Source: Paenibacillus sp. FSL H8-0332 (GTDB taxonomy: Bacteria; Bacillota; Bacilli; Paenibacillales; Paenibacillaceae). Taken from it: 64,000 nt of DNA. Below, in pieces: positions 26,187-35,008 of this stretch. The position numbers and the translations under genes are program-made. How positions within the stretch are numbered: the first letter of the stretch is position 1; every line of letters begins with the position of its first letter. Location of the stretch: assembly GCF_037963835.1 (NCBI RefSeq), contig NZ_CP150145.1, forward strand, positions 3,658,001-3,722,000. Reading direction: 5' to 3'. A model generated the notes under the pieces. It was not told the DNA's origin. It ran no database searches and saw nothing but the letters and a program-made list of their open reading frames with translations.

Positions 26187-26585
26187 CTACTCCGCCGTGG
26201 AGTAATGAGGACGCCGCTGAAAGCCATGATACCGCGTACCCTGATAGGTCAGTATGCCTTGATCCCCCTCAGCGCTCATTCCGTATTCCTGGCCCTCCAC
26301 CTTGAACTCCCTGCGCATCCCATCCTCAGCTTCGTAGGTCAGATAGTAGGTGGTGCTGGTCCGGCTGGAGAGACTGTCCTCCTGAGACTGCTGCTGGCGC
26401 ACTTCGGTCCGCTTACTCACGATACGGGCGGGAATGGACTGCAGGGGGGCATTATTATTCCGGCTCCACTGAAGCAATCCCCGGCCCGCTGACACAGCGA
26501 TGATCCCCACGACCAGAGCGAGAAAGACCGGCAATACCGTTCCTGTAAAATCGAACAGCCAGGATGGATCACTCCCCGTTCCCAT
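26187..26585 (-). CDS. DUF2500 family membrane protein
   Basis: Protein of 132 residues: one N-terminal helix (residues about 12-35, VLPVFLALVVGIIAVSAG), then a soluble domain beginning IPARIVSKRTEV and ending HGFQRR, the DUF2500 pattern. It probably faces outward on the membrane. No function is known. It is a single-gene unit between the Cys-rich small gene and the cwlJ operon. Confidence 0.8.
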   Translation of the reverse strand: MGTGSDPSWLFDFTGTVLPVFLALVVGIIAVSAGRGLLQWSRNNNAPLQSIPARIVSKRTEVRQQQSQEDSLSSRTSTTYYLTYEAEDGMRREFKVEGQEYGMSAEGDQGILTYQGTRYHGFQRRPHYSTAE

Positions 26586-26759
26586 TGTCTCTTCCCCCTT
26601 ATTCCCAGGTAGTTAGCTTGCCTGCCCCTATAGGCTTCTCTACATGTATATGCCTCTTGTCTGCAAGACAGCACCGGAAGGAACAGCAAATAGACCATTC
26701 AGGCTCCGGTGCTGCCGGGAACTTAAATGGTCTAGGGTAATACCCGAGTGGCGGTTACA

Positions 26760-26936
26760 TTAAGCATGTACAAGGTCTAACAGTTGTCTGGTTTCGTTCG
26801 TTTCTTCCGGCATCATACCGTTCTCTGCCCAGCAAGCCTTGCATTGTTCTTCCGTCTGGCACAGGTGAGCGTCATCGCAGTGGTAGCATAATTGCATCAG
26901 GTTTCTAGTCATATAATCCGTTTCAAAAGTTGTCAT
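26760..26936 (-). CDS. Small Cys-rich protein, 58 residues
   Basis: Short reading frame preceded by AGGAGAGATTACA and ATG at 26936. The sequence has five cysteines at 17, 20, 26, 32 and 35 (CYHC, then C, then CKAC), a pattern suited to a zinc or iron-sulfur site, and an acidic tail. I do not recognise the family. A well-placed FNR-type box and -10 upstream suggest expression when oxygen is low. The ribosome site and promoter architecture argue for a real gene despite its length. Confidence 0.72.
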   Translation of the reverse strand: MTTFETDYMTRNLMQLCYHCDDAHLCQTEEQCKACWAENGMMPEETNETRQLLDLVHA

Positions 26937-27002
26937 TGTAATCTCTCCTATTCGGGTTGAAGGTTTGTTTGAAAGTTTGTGAAAAAATGAACTTGCTTTC
27001 TA

Positions 27003-27053
27003 TGTGTTAAATATATCACAGGATTCAAAGTTTGTCATGTGATTTATTTCACA
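27003..27053 (-). promoter_or_regulatory. FNR/CRP-type box and promoter for the Cys-rich gene
   Basis: TGTGAAATAAATCACA (27053-27038) is a perfect TGTGA-N6-TCACA palindrome. TATATT (27015-27010) would be the -10, placing the box centre near -42, the class II activator position. A second palindrome, TGTGATATATTTAACACA (27020-27003), overlaps the -10 and start. Confidence 0.65.
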
Positions 27054-27119
27054 TTTTTAAAGAAAATTTTAAATAAGATTTTTCCTTATATTGTAGGGGC
27101 CTTTAAAGGGAGCTGTTGG

Positions 27120-27155
27120 GAAAAAAAGAGGCTATCCGTCAGAACGGACAACCTC
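27120..27155 (-). terminator. Rho-independent terminator of lipoprotein gene
   Basis: An 11-base-pair stem (GAGGTTGTCCG with CGGATAGCCTC) around TTCTGA, followed by seven Ts on the minus strand. Confidence 0.9.
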
Positions 27156-27165
27156 CTCTATAGTA

Positions 27166-28458
27166 TTACATTACCCGCCAGCTCTCGCCGCCGTTGGTGG
27201 TCTGAAGCAGGATCGACCGGCGGTCCTCCTCCTTGGAGATCAGCAGCCAGCCGACATCGCTTGAGATGAATTGCAGCTTCACGACCTCCGGATACTCCAG
27301 CAGCTTGGACTGTAGCACAGTGCTAGCCGGAAGGGCCGTCCAGGTCACTCCCTGGTCCACTGTCTTATAGAGCAGATTACCCTCCAGCGACCAGCCTGTC
27401 ATGGAATTCAGGAAGTCGGGTGCCAGATTGCGGTTCATGCCGGACAGCGGCGGCCGCCCGAACGTGGTGAACTTCCAATTCTCTCCCCCGTTGGCGGTAA
27501 AATAGCCGTTAAAGGTCATGCTGCCTTCCTTTTCCTTCTGACAGCCGACCGGCATCCAGCCTCCCGCCGCATTCGCTCCGAAGAATTCAGGTACACCCGT
27601 AACGACCCGGTCACATCCGGCAAAGCTGTCATTCACCAGGAATTCAGAACCGGATACCCAGGTGGACCCTCCGTCCTTGGTCATATAAATCTTGGGCAGA
27701 GCGCCGGTCTGCAGCATAACAAACCCGCGGCTCTCGTCATTAAAGATCATCCCGGTTGTTACCCCGGCATGCGGGATGGAACTAGTCGGCAGATTCGGAT
27801 TATACTGCTCATTCTGCATCACCAGATTCCAGGTCGCTCCGCCATCCTTGGTAGCATACAAGGCTTTGCTCTCTTTGGTGGCACTCGCATCCCACTTGGT
27901 CATCAGCCAGCCCTTCGAGGGTGAGCTGAAATAGATGGAGGACAGTTTATTGGAATCAGGAAACGCAGAGATCTGCCAGCTATGTCCCCCGTCAGTGGTA
28001 CGCAGCACCACAGTCTCGGTGGAGCCGAACGAGCTGCGGATAATCCAGCCGTGCTCGGGGTCGGTGAAGAAAATCTCTTTGCCATACACCGGATTGTTCA
28101 GAAACTGCACATTCGTGGCTGGAGAAATATTCGCCCAAGTCTTGCCGTTATTCAGTGTCATGTACATTCGCAGCTCGTTGCGGGTCACTCCCCAGGCCAG
28201 TCCCGCTGAAGCGTTCAGCAGCCGGAAATCGGTCAGCCGGGTCTGAATCTGATATTTCGGTGCGCTGTCGGCATCGATATTCTTGTTATCGGGGGTGATG
28301 ACCGTGATCATCTGCCCTTCTTCCGGCGCTTCAGTCGGCTGAGGAGGCCGGGTCGGCTCTGGCGAAGGCGCGGACGAGCAAGCCGAGAGAACAAGCAGAG
28401 TCATAAGAAGCATCAACACCACTCTTAGAACCTTGGAATCTGAAGCTTTGGCTGACAA
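27166..28458 (-). CDS. Beta-propeller lipoprotein (Ycf48/BNR-like repeats)
   Basis: Secreted lipoprotein of 430 residues. A signal peptide ends LLVLSAC with the Cys near residue 27, then a Pro/Glu/Thr linker. The body carries several repeats of the type TTDGGHSWQ, TKDGGATWN, TKDGGSTWV, ANGGENW, TTNGGESW, which mark a BNR/sialidase-like or photosystem-II-stability (Ycf48) beta-propeller. It binds or scaffolds something outside the cell; no catalytic residues can be assigned. The TTG start has AAAGGAGAG upstream. It lies 40 bases after the permease gene and may be co-transcribed with it. Confidence 0.85.
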   Translation of the reverse strand: MSAKASDSKVLRVVLMLLMTLLVLSACSSAPSPEPTRPPQPTEAPEEGQMITVITPDNKNIDADSAPKYQIQTRLTDFRLLNASAGLAWGVTRNELRMYMTLNNGKTWANISPATNVQFLNNPVYGKEIFFTDPEHGWIIRSSFGSTETVVLRTTDGGHSWQISAFPDSNKLSSIYFSSPSKGWLMTKWDASATKESKALYATKDGGATWNLVMQNEQYNPNLPTSSIPHAGVTTGMIFNDESRGFVMLQTGALPKIYMTKDGGSTWVSGSEFLVNDSFAGCDRVVTGVPEFFGANAAGGWMPVGCQKEKEGSMTFNGYFTANGGENWKFTTFGRPPLSGMNRNLAPDFLNSMTGWSLEGNLLYKTVDQGVTWTALPASTVLQSKLLEYPEVVKLQFISSDVGWLLISKEEDRRSILLQTTNGGESWRVM

Positions 28459-28498
28459 TGCTCTCTCTCCTTTTCTTCATGAATGATGATTTCAAAGA

Positions 28499-29884
28499 TT
28501 ATTTCTTCGTATTCAGATTACTGCGTTTATAGCCGTACAGCGCGTAGATGACCAGCCCGATTGCAACCCAGATTATGAAGCCAATCCAGGTCTCTCTGCC
28601 GAGATTATACATTAAGTAGCCGCAGGCAGCCGCACTTAAGAGTGGAACCAGCGGAACCCAGGGAACCCGGAAGCCTCTTTGGAGATCTGTCTTCGTCCGG
28701 CGGAGCATAATTACACCCAGAGACACAACCAGGAAGGCAAATAAGGTGCCGATGCTCGTCAAATTCGCCAGCCGGTCCAGAGGAACGAAGCCGGTAAGCA
28801 CAGCGATAAGACTGCCCACCATCCACGTGCTGCGTACCGGGGTATGCGTCTTAGCACTAACCTTGGATAAGCTCTTCGGCAGCAGCCCGTCCCGCGAGAT
28901 GGCGAACAGCAGCCGGGTCTGACCGAACAGCATAACCAGCAAGACGGTGGTCATCCCGGCAATAGCGCCGACAGAGATCAGTCCGGCAATCATATTCTGA
29001 CCCACGAACCGCAGGGCGAAGGATACCGGATCACTGACATTCAGGCTCTGATAAGGCACAATGCCCGTCAGGACCAAGGATACGGCGATATATAAGACTG
29101 TACAGATAGCAAGGGAGGAAATAATCCCGATCGGAAGATCGCGCTGCGGGCGCTTTACTTCTTCTGCGGCGGTTGAAATGGCATCAAAGCCAATGTAGGC
29201 AAAAAATACAGTGGCCGCGCCATTCATCACGCCATGAATCCCAAACGGCAGGAAGGGCGTCCAGTTCTCCGGCTTCACATAGAAAATACCGGTGACGATG
29301 AACAGCAGCACCACCGAAATCTTAATTGCGACCATCACTGCGTTAAAACGGGCGGTTTCCTTAACTCCCCGCGTGAGCAGATAGGAGATCAGCAGGATAA
29401 TGATGACGGCAGGCAGATTAATGAAGGTTCCCTTATCCGCATTATACGCTCCAGACAAAGCTGTGGGCAAATGTATCCCGAAGCCCTCCAGCAGACCCTG
29501 GAAATACCCGGACCATCCGCTGCTTACCGCTGCGGCGGCAACCCCGTATTCCAGTACAAGGTCCCAGCCGAGCACCCAGGCCAGTAATTCGCCGAAGGCT
29601 ACATAGCTGTAGGCATAAGCGCTGCCGGATACCGGCAGGGTGGACGCAAATTCAGAATAGCACAGGGCGGAGAGCACACAGGCAATTCCCGCGATGATGA
29701 AGGAGAGCACCAGTCCCGGGCCGGCATGCTCCGCAGCAGCCACTCCCGTCATTACAAAGATCCCGGTGCCGATAATGGCCCCCACCCCAAGCATCGTCAA
29801 ATCCATGGCGCCCAGTGTCTTGCTAAGCTTCTCCGCTCCGGCATTCTGGGGAATGGCCAGCGGTTTTTTGCGGAATAAATCCAT
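28499..29884 (-). CDS. APC-family amino acid permease (YfnA/CAT-like)
   Basis: Membrane transporter of 461 residues with twelve helices. The first helix carries GAIIGTGIFVMTG, the substrate-binding GIG-type break of the APC fold. Helix 6 contains FFAYIGFDAISTAAEE. The sequence resembles cationic amino-acid transporters and B. subtilis YfnA. The substrate is not determinable; branched-chain, cationic or aromatic amino acids are all possible. It is transcribed divergently from ldh. Confidence 0.9.
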   Translation of the reverse strand: MDLFRKKPLAIPQNAGAEKLSKTLGAMDLTMLGVGAIIGTGIFVMTGVAAAEHAGPGLVLSFIIAGIACVLSALCYSEFASTLPVSGSAYAYSYVAFGELLAWVLGWDLVLEYGVAAAAVSSGWSGYFQGLLEGFGIHLPTALSGAYNADKGTFINLPAVIIILLISYLLTRGVKETARFNAVMVAIKISVVLLFIVTGIFYVKPENWTPFLPFGIHGVMNGAATVFFAYIGFDAISTAAEEVKRPQRDLPIGIISSLAICTVLYIAVSLVLTGIVPYQSLNVSDPVSFALRFVGQNMIAGLISVGAIAGMTTVLLVMLFGQTRLLFAISRDGLLPKSLSKVSAKTHTPVRSTWMVGSLIAVLTGFVPLDRLANLTSIGTLFAFLVVSLGVIMLRRTKTDLQRGFRVPWVPLVPLLSAAACGYLMYNLGRETWIGFIIWVAIGLVIYALYGYKRSNLNTKK

Positions 29885-30084
29885 ACTTCAGTTCGCTCCT
29901 GTCAAGTGGTTGAGTGGATAATAGAAAAACCTTTGTTAGCTTACCCTATTTCGGGTAATGGATGAAAAACGGACAGCTTGAAAACACTATCCCTAGCGAT
30001 TATGATGGATAAGATTGGACCGCATGTGGAATGGCTCAGCCTTCCTTATACTACCAAAATACAAATGCTGGAGGAGATTTAACC

Positions 30085-31008
30085 ATGGCCCCATTTAAGC
30101 CCAATCGTGTTGTAGTCATCGGTACCGGTGCAGTCGGAACCACTACAGCCTACACGCTGCTGCTGCGTAAGCGTATGCCCGAGCTTGTACTGATCGATGT
30201 GAACCACCAGAAGGCGCTTGGTGAAGCGCTGGATATGAACCATGGCATGCCTTTTGTTGGAGGTGTGAAGCTATGGGCCGGTACCTATGAGGATTGCCGT
30301 GAAGCCGACATTATTATCGTCACAGCCGGAGCCTCCCAGAAGCCTGGTGAAACCCGGATCGACCTGCTCCGCAAGAACATCTCGATCTTCAAAGATATCA
30401 TCCAGAAAATCACGAAATACAACCAGCACGCCATCCTGCTGATTGCGACCAATCCGGTCGATATCCTGGCGTACGCCACCCTGAAGATCAGCGGCTTCGA
30501 TCGCAGACGGGTTATCGGCTCAGGAACTGTATTGGACAGCGCCCGCTTCCGTTACCTGATTGGAAAGCACAAGGAGATTGACCCGCGCAGCATCCATGGG
30601 CAGATCATCGGGGAGCATGGCGATTCCGAGCTGCCGGTCTGGAGTCTCGCCAATGTCGCGGGGATTGATCTAGGCTTCGATGAAGCCGAACGCAAAGAAA
30701 TCTTCGAGGATACGAAGAACGCCGCTTACGAGATCATTGATGCCAAAGGATCAACATCCTATGCCATCGCTCTGGCCCTGGACCGCATTGTTTCCTCTAT
30801 CCTGAACAATGAAGGTTCCGTGCTTAATGTATCCACCTTGCTGAACAACTACAACGGTGTCTCCGATGTGTTCCTCGGCGCGCCATGTGTTGTGGACCGC
30901 TCGGGTGTACGTGAAGTACTGGATCTTCCGCTCAGCGAAGAAGAACAGAGCTTGTTCCAGCAGTCCGCTGACAAGCTCAAGGGTGAAATTTCCAAGCTGG
31001 AGCTATAA
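30085..31008 (+). CDS. ldh: L-lactate dehydrogenase
   Basis: NADH-dependent enzyme (307 residues) that converts pyruvate to L-lactate. The start at 30085 has TGGAGGAG upstream. The NAD fold has VVVIGTGAVGTTTAYTLL; substrate-specific loop GASQKPGETRIDLL (Gln-Lys-Pro and Arg, lactate rather than malate type); and the active-site His in IIGEHGDSELPVWS. A strong terminator follows. No Rex box (TTGTGA-N6-TCACAA) was found in the 200-base divergent region, though fermentative control is expected. Confidence 0.95.
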   Translation: MAPFKPNRVVVIGTGAVGTTTAYTLLLRKRMPELVLIDVNHQKALGEALDMNHGMPFVGGVKLWAGTYEDCREADIIIVTAGASQKPGETRIDLLRKNISIFKDIIQKITKYNQHAILLIATNPVDILAYATLKISGFDRRRVIGSGTVLDSARFRYLIGKHKEIDPRSIHGQIIGEHGDSELPVWSLANVAGIDLGFDEAERKEIFEDTKNAAYEIIDAKGSTSYAIALALDRIVSSILNNEGSVLNVSTLLNNYNGVSDVFLGAPCVVDRSGVREVLDLPLSEEEQSLFQQSADKLKGEISKLEL

Positions 31009-31026
31009 TTCCAGCCGGAACAAGCC

Positions 31027-31061
31027 GGCCGCCAATCCGCAGGGATTGGCGGCCTTTTTTT
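31027..31061 (+). terminator. Rho-independent terminator of ldh
   Basis: GGCCGCCAATCC pairs perfectly with GGATTGGCGGCC around GCAG-type loop and is followed by seven Ts. Confidence 0.95.
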
Positions 31062-31287
31062 GAAATCCAAGCATTGAAATCTAGAATCCAAGCATTTACA
31101 AGCCGCGAAGACGCGTTAAGCGACTAAAGTAAATTATGCGGTTGATTTCACAATCCGTTTTTCCCTTTCTCATGGTAGCAATTCATAGACAAGTTGTCAT
31201 CCTCAAAATGCACATTTCATGTAATTTATGCGTTAGGGTATGAACAAAAGTTCATAGTTCAATGGATAATAATGCTGGACAGGCCGA

Positions 31288-32217
31288 TTACAGGCTGCCG
31301 CTCAGCTTATCAGCACTGCTGATTTGCAGTCGGGACATGGCCTCTTCCTTCTCACGGCTCGTAATATGCGTATATACTGTAGTCGTCTGAATGGAAGAAT
31401 GACCCAGCAGCTCCTGCACGGTCCGCAGATCCGTGCCCTTGCGCAGCAGCATGGTGGCGAACGAGTGCCTCAGCTTATGGCTCGAATAGGCGCGCTGCTG
31501 GGAGGAAGGCAGCTCACTCTGGTAACGGCTGAAGGTATCCGCAGCAATGCCTTGAATCCCCCGGATCGACAGCCTGCGGCCCTTCTGCGAGATGAACATA
31601 GCTTCTTCTTTGCTGCGCCAAGGGACCAGCCGGTCCGCAATCGCCTGATCGAGATACGGGGCCACATCCTCCGGAACCGGAATGCCCCGCCATTTGCGCC
31701 CTTTGCCGAAGACCCGCAGAGTACGTCGGTCTACATTATAATCACTCAGATTCAGCGTATGTACTTCCCCTACCCGCAGCCCCATATAGGACATGAGCAG
31801 AAAGACGGCCAGATTACGGCTTCTATACTTGCCGTCTACCGCCGAGAGGAAACGCTCCAGCTCTTGCTCCTCCAGATAGACCGGCTCACGGTTTTTGTCA
31901 GTCTTGGATTTCTTGATTCCTGCCGCCGGGTTGATGGATAACAGCTCCAGCTCCGACAGTGCCTTGAACAGACAATTTACCGAAGCGTGCTTACGGTTAC
32001 GGGTGGCATCGCTGACTCCCCGCTCACGGACCGAGGTCAGGTAGGACACCACATGCAGCTTCTTGACCGTTCCCAGCTCCCTGCCGTTCAGGCTGTTCAG
32101 GAACTCCCGCACATCGGCAAGGTAGGATTTCTGGGTATGTGCTGTATAACCGGCATCCTTCATCCAGATCAGGAAGGCCTCCAGCTCTTCTTCGTATGTT
32201 AATTCCAGCTCATTCAT
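31288..32217 (-). CDS. Tyrosine recombinase (XerC/XerD-like)
   Basis: Site-specific recombinase of 309 residues. The start at 32217 has GAGGGG upstream. An N-terminal SAM-like DNA-binding domain (to about 105) is followed by the catalytic core with Arg in MGLRVGEVH, Lys in [18 protein letters not shown] (His-Arg), the second His in LGHSSIQTT and the nucleophile Tyr in VYTHIT. All catalytic residues are present. A second Xer-type protein (xerS) is encoded at 60752, so this one is probably not the chromosome-dimer recombinase. No attachment site pair was identified. Confidence 0.9.
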   Translation of the reverse strand: MNELELTYEEELEAFLIWMKDAGYTAHTQKSYLADVREFLNSLNGRELGTVKKLHVVSYLTSVRERGVSDATRNRKHASVNCLFKALSELELLSINPAAGIKKSKTDKNREPVYLEEQELERFLSAVDGKYRSRNLAVFLLMSYMGLRVGEVHTLNLSDYNVDRRTLRVFGKGRKWRGIPVPEDVAPYLDQAIADRLVPWRSKEEAMFISQKGRRLSIRGIQGIAADTFSRYQSELPSSQQRAYSSHKLRHSFATMLLRKGTDLRTVQELLGHSSIQTTTVYTHITSREKEEAMSRLQISSADKLSGSL

Positions 32218-32252
32218 GATCTGTCCCCTCCCTCTTAAGTACAACTATTATA

Positions 32253-33164
32253 TCATTCCTCCGCAGCAGCTTCTCTCCATCCGCCAGCATGCTTCTCTAC
32301 GACTCTAAGGAACTCGCTGAGCACAGGAGACTTCCATTTCTTGTTATGGTAAGCGGTCTGGGTGGCTACCCGCTGCGACTGGTCATTCCAGTTCAGCCGG
32401 CCCAGCTTGCCTTCGGCCAGCTCGCGCTGCACTGTAACCTGCGGCAGAAAAGAAAGGCCGAGTCCGGCCATCACGCACTGCTTGATCGCTTCAATGCTCC
32501 AGAACTCCAGATTCGGATCAGGAAAGACGCCGTGGCTGTTCAGATGACGTTCAAACAAGGTGCGGTAGGTGCAGCCCGCTTCGGTATGCAGAATGGTTAC
32601 GTTCTTCAGCTGATGCGGCTCCACTTCAGCAAGCTCCAGCAATGGATGATCCAGCGGAGCCACCAGAGCCATGGCTTCATGGATCAGCGTCTCACAGTAC
32701 ATATCCTTATACTCTGTTTCCGGCTGTAGCAGGAAGGCCAGATCCAGCTCCCCGGAGCGGATGAATTCGGTCAGCTCCCAGCAGGCCCCCGGCTTCAGGG
32801 TAATCTGCACCTGCGGGTAACGGCTGCGGAAATCCTTGATAATTCCGGGAAGCCGGAAGGCTGCCAGGGATTCCGGTGCGCCAATCCGCAGCGAACCGGA
32901 TATTTCGGTCTCAGACCGGAGGGCATTCTCAGCCATCGTGTGCATTTTGGAGATTTCCTGGGCATAAGGCAGCAGACGGCGGCCTGCATCGGTAAGCATA
33001 ATCTTTTTGCTGATCCGGTCGAACAATGGCTGCTCCAGCTCTGCTTCCAGAGCCTGAATCTGTGCGGTAATACTGGACTGGGCGTAGTCCAGCTTCTGCG
33101 CAGCGCGGGTGAAGCTGCCTGTCTCTACAACCACAAGAAAGGTAAACAGATGCTTCGATTCCAT
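32253..33164 (-). CDS. LysR-family transcriptional regulator
   Basis: Regulator of 303 residues. Start at 33164 with AAAGGAAGG upstream. Winged helix (residues 1-60, RAAQKLDYAQSSITAQIQAL), then an effector domain with RIGAPESLAAFRLP near 95. It is divergent from the amino-acid exporter-like gene with only 120 bases between starts, the usual LysR/target arrangement, so it probably controls that gene. A dyad-rich stretch (33200-33245) may hold its operator. Confidence 0.9.
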   Translation of the reverse strand: MESKHLFTFLVVVETGSFTRAAQKLDYAQSSITAQIQALEAELEQPLFDRISKKIMLTDAGRRLLPYAQEISKMHTMAENALRSETEISGSLRIGAPESLAAFRLPGIIKDFRSRYPQVQITLKPGACWELTEFIRSGELDLAFLLQPETEYKDMYCETLIHEAMALVAPLDHPLLELAEVEPHQLKNVTILHTEAGCTYRTLFERHLNSHGVFPDPNLEFWSIEAIKQCVMAGLGLSFLPQVTVQRELAEGKLGRLNWNDQSQRVATQTAYHNKKWKSPVLSEFLRVVEKHAGGWREAAAEE

Positions 33165-33284
33165 AGCGGACCTTCCTTTGATCCATCGGTTTTTTGAATG
33201 GATGTTATTTGATAATTCCGTTTTTCCAATGGACCTATTATCTGATACTCTATAACTAAATACAAGGAAAGCGGGATTATACAT

Positions 33285-34559
33285 ATGAAGAAACACACCC
33301 CGTTACAACGTACTATCGGCATGCCTCAGGCCATTGCCTTATACATCGGGGCTGTCCTCGGCTCGGGGGTATTAATTGTACCCGGACTGGCCGCCGAGAT
33401 AGCTGGCCCTGCTTCGCTGCTGGCCTGGGGCTTCATGACCCTACTCATTCTTCCCCTTGCCTTATCCATGGGCCTGCTCTCCGCCAAGTTCCCTAACGCC
33501 GGGGGCGTCTCCCACTTTGTTACGCTAGCTTTTGGGCCGAAGACCGGGGCCCTGGTCGGCTGGTTCTTCCTGATGTCCGTTCCGATCGGCGCGCCAGTCG
33601 CCGCATTGACCGGTGCAGGATACATGACCGCAGCGATGGGCTGGGGCGATTCGGCAAGAATCGCCCTTGCCGCCGGGATGCTGGTGATTGGACTCCTAAC
33701 GAACTGGATGGGTATGCAGGTCGCCGGTAAAGTGCAAATTGCTGTGGTGATCGCTATAGTTGCTGTACTGGTCTTCTCTTTTGCCGCTGCGCTTCCGGGG
33801 ATGGAGCGTGCCCACTTCACTCCATTTGCGCCGCATGGCTGGACGAGTGTCGGGCAGGCGGCGGCGATCCTCTTCTGGTGCTTCATCGGCTGGGAAGCCG
33901 TTTCGCATCTGTCCGAAGAGTTCAAGGAACCGGAGCGGGCTGCGGTCAAGGGTGTGACCATCGCGGCCATCATTGTCGGTGTCCTGTATTTCCTCTCGGC
34001 ACTTGCTACCGTAGGTACGCAGAGCTATCTGTACGGCGGAGCCGACGCTTCCCTGCTCTGGATCATCAGCCAGCCGCTGGGGGCCTGGGGCGGCTTCATC
34101 GCCGGACTCACAGGTCTCTTCATCTGCACGGCGACGATCATTGCCTATGCAGGCGCGGCTTCACGCGTGGCTTATGCCTTGTCGCGGCAAGGCTATGCTC
34201 CGGGCTGGATGGGCCTTTTATCCAATCGTTATCAGACGCCTGTGGGGGCAATCGGCTTCCTGACGCTCTGCTTCACCCTGATATTATCGCTCTACGGCAG
34301 CGGAGCGCTATCGATAACCACACTGATCACTTTCCCCAACGCCACCTTCATTCTTACCTATATTGGAGGTTGTGCTGCTGGAATCCGCCTCTTGCGGGGC
34401 AGCCGTGCAGGCGTAACGATTAGCGTCATTTCCTTCGCCGCCACACTGGCCGTGTTCCCGTTCACTGGCTGGGCAATTCTGTACCCGCTGCTGATTACGG
34501 TGGTGTTTGCCGGGGTGGACTATTTGAGAGCAGGGGTAAGGCGTGTGGGGAAGCGGTGA
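33285..34559 (+). CDS. APC-family transporter (YjeH-like exporter)
   Basis: Membrane protein of 424 residues, about twelve helices. Begins MKKHTPLQRTIGMPQAIALY and has GAVLGSGVLIVPG in helix 1. Length and N-terminal sequence resemble E. coli YjeH, an exporter of methionine and branched-chain amino acids. An AAGGAAAG ribosome site lies upstream. The divergent LysR gene suggests substrate-induced expression. Confidence 0.85.
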   Translation: MKKHTPLQRTIGMPQAIALYIGAVLGSGVLIVPGLAAEIAGPASLLAWGFMTLLILPLALSMGLLSAKFPNAGGVSHFVTLAFGPKTGALVGWFFLMSVPIGAPVAALTGAGYMTAAMGWGDSARIALAAGMLVIGLLTNWMGMQVAGKVQIAVVIAIVAVLVFSFAAALPGMERAHFTPFAPHGWTSVGQAAAILFWCFIGWEAVSHLSEEFKEPERAAVKGVTIAAIIVGVLYFLSALATVGTQSYLYGGADASLLWIISQPLGAWGGFIAGLTGLFICTATIIAYAGAASRVAYALSRQGYAPGWMGLLSNRYQTPVGAIGFLTLCFTLILSLYGSGALSITTLITFPNATFILTYIGGCAAGIRLLRGSRAGVTISVISFAATLAVFPFTGWAILYPLLITVVFAGVDYLRAGVRRVGKR

Positions 34560-34653
34560 GGGGTAATTTACTGCTACTTTACTACTGAACACTTTGGAGT
34601 TGGACTCGAAGCTTGGTCGTCACTGCGGTGAACATTTGGCCCTCCGGCCGCTG

Positions 34654-34708
34654 TTGTATTTGGATTTCTTTATTTAAACCACTCTTCGTGGTAGAAATCC
34701 AAATACAA
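34654..34708. repeat. Nested inverted repeat
   Basis: TTGTATTTGGATTTCT (34654-34669) is perfectly complementary to AGAAATCCAAATACAA (34693-34708), 16 bp. The 23-base loop itself folds as ACCAC/GTGGT. No T-run follows. It looks like a dispersed palindromic element rather than a terminator for the preceding permease. Confidence 0.85.
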
Positions 34709-34829
34709 AGGCGGACGCTACCGCTCCTACAGTTCCAAATTTCCCCTCCGCTTCTTTTTGCTTTTTGTTAATTTCTTAAGTGCTTAAAACAAAATGACCT
34801 GCGGCTGCGCATCCATCCCGTGTACCTGC

Positions 34830-34915
34830 ATGCCTGCACTTTGTATTCGGCTTTTGATATACATTCGGTTCGCAGTCTTCATGCCTGCATATTGTATTCG
34901 GTTTAATACGAAAAT
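34830..34915 (+). repeat. Diverged 51-bp repeat units, left of IS110
   Basis: ATGCCTGCA.TTTGTATTCGG occurs at 34830 and again at 34881, 51 bases apart, separated by ATACATTCGGTTCGCAGTCTTC. The core resembles the array at 45853-46250. Confidence 0.7.
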
Positions 34916-35008
34916 AAAAGTATCGGAAAATGCGCCGCAGACTGGATTTTGACAAAAAAAGACCCACCGCCCCAAAATAACGTTTCGTTTTTTTTGAAAA
35001 AGGGGAGA

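Larger units (their letters stand above)
34560..35008. other. Non-coding, repeat-rich gap
   Basis: No gene seen. Holds the nested inverted repeat at 34654-34708, two diverged 51-bp repeat units at 34830-34905, and AT-rich sequence leading to the 3' side of the IS110 remnant. Confidence 0.7.

Noticed and set aside
29885..30084. Rex box before ldh
   Set aside because: No TTGTGA/TCACAA pair at the right spacing; only a small TTACCC/GGGTAA hairpin is visible.
31065..31096. Direct repeat AATCCAAGCATT, two copies 20 bases apart
   Set aside because: Too short and isolated to support an attachment site for the adjacent recombinase.
34776..34975. Two overlapping open frames of 63 codons
   Set aside because: Both read through the 51-bp repeat units in shifted frames; no ribosome site or family.
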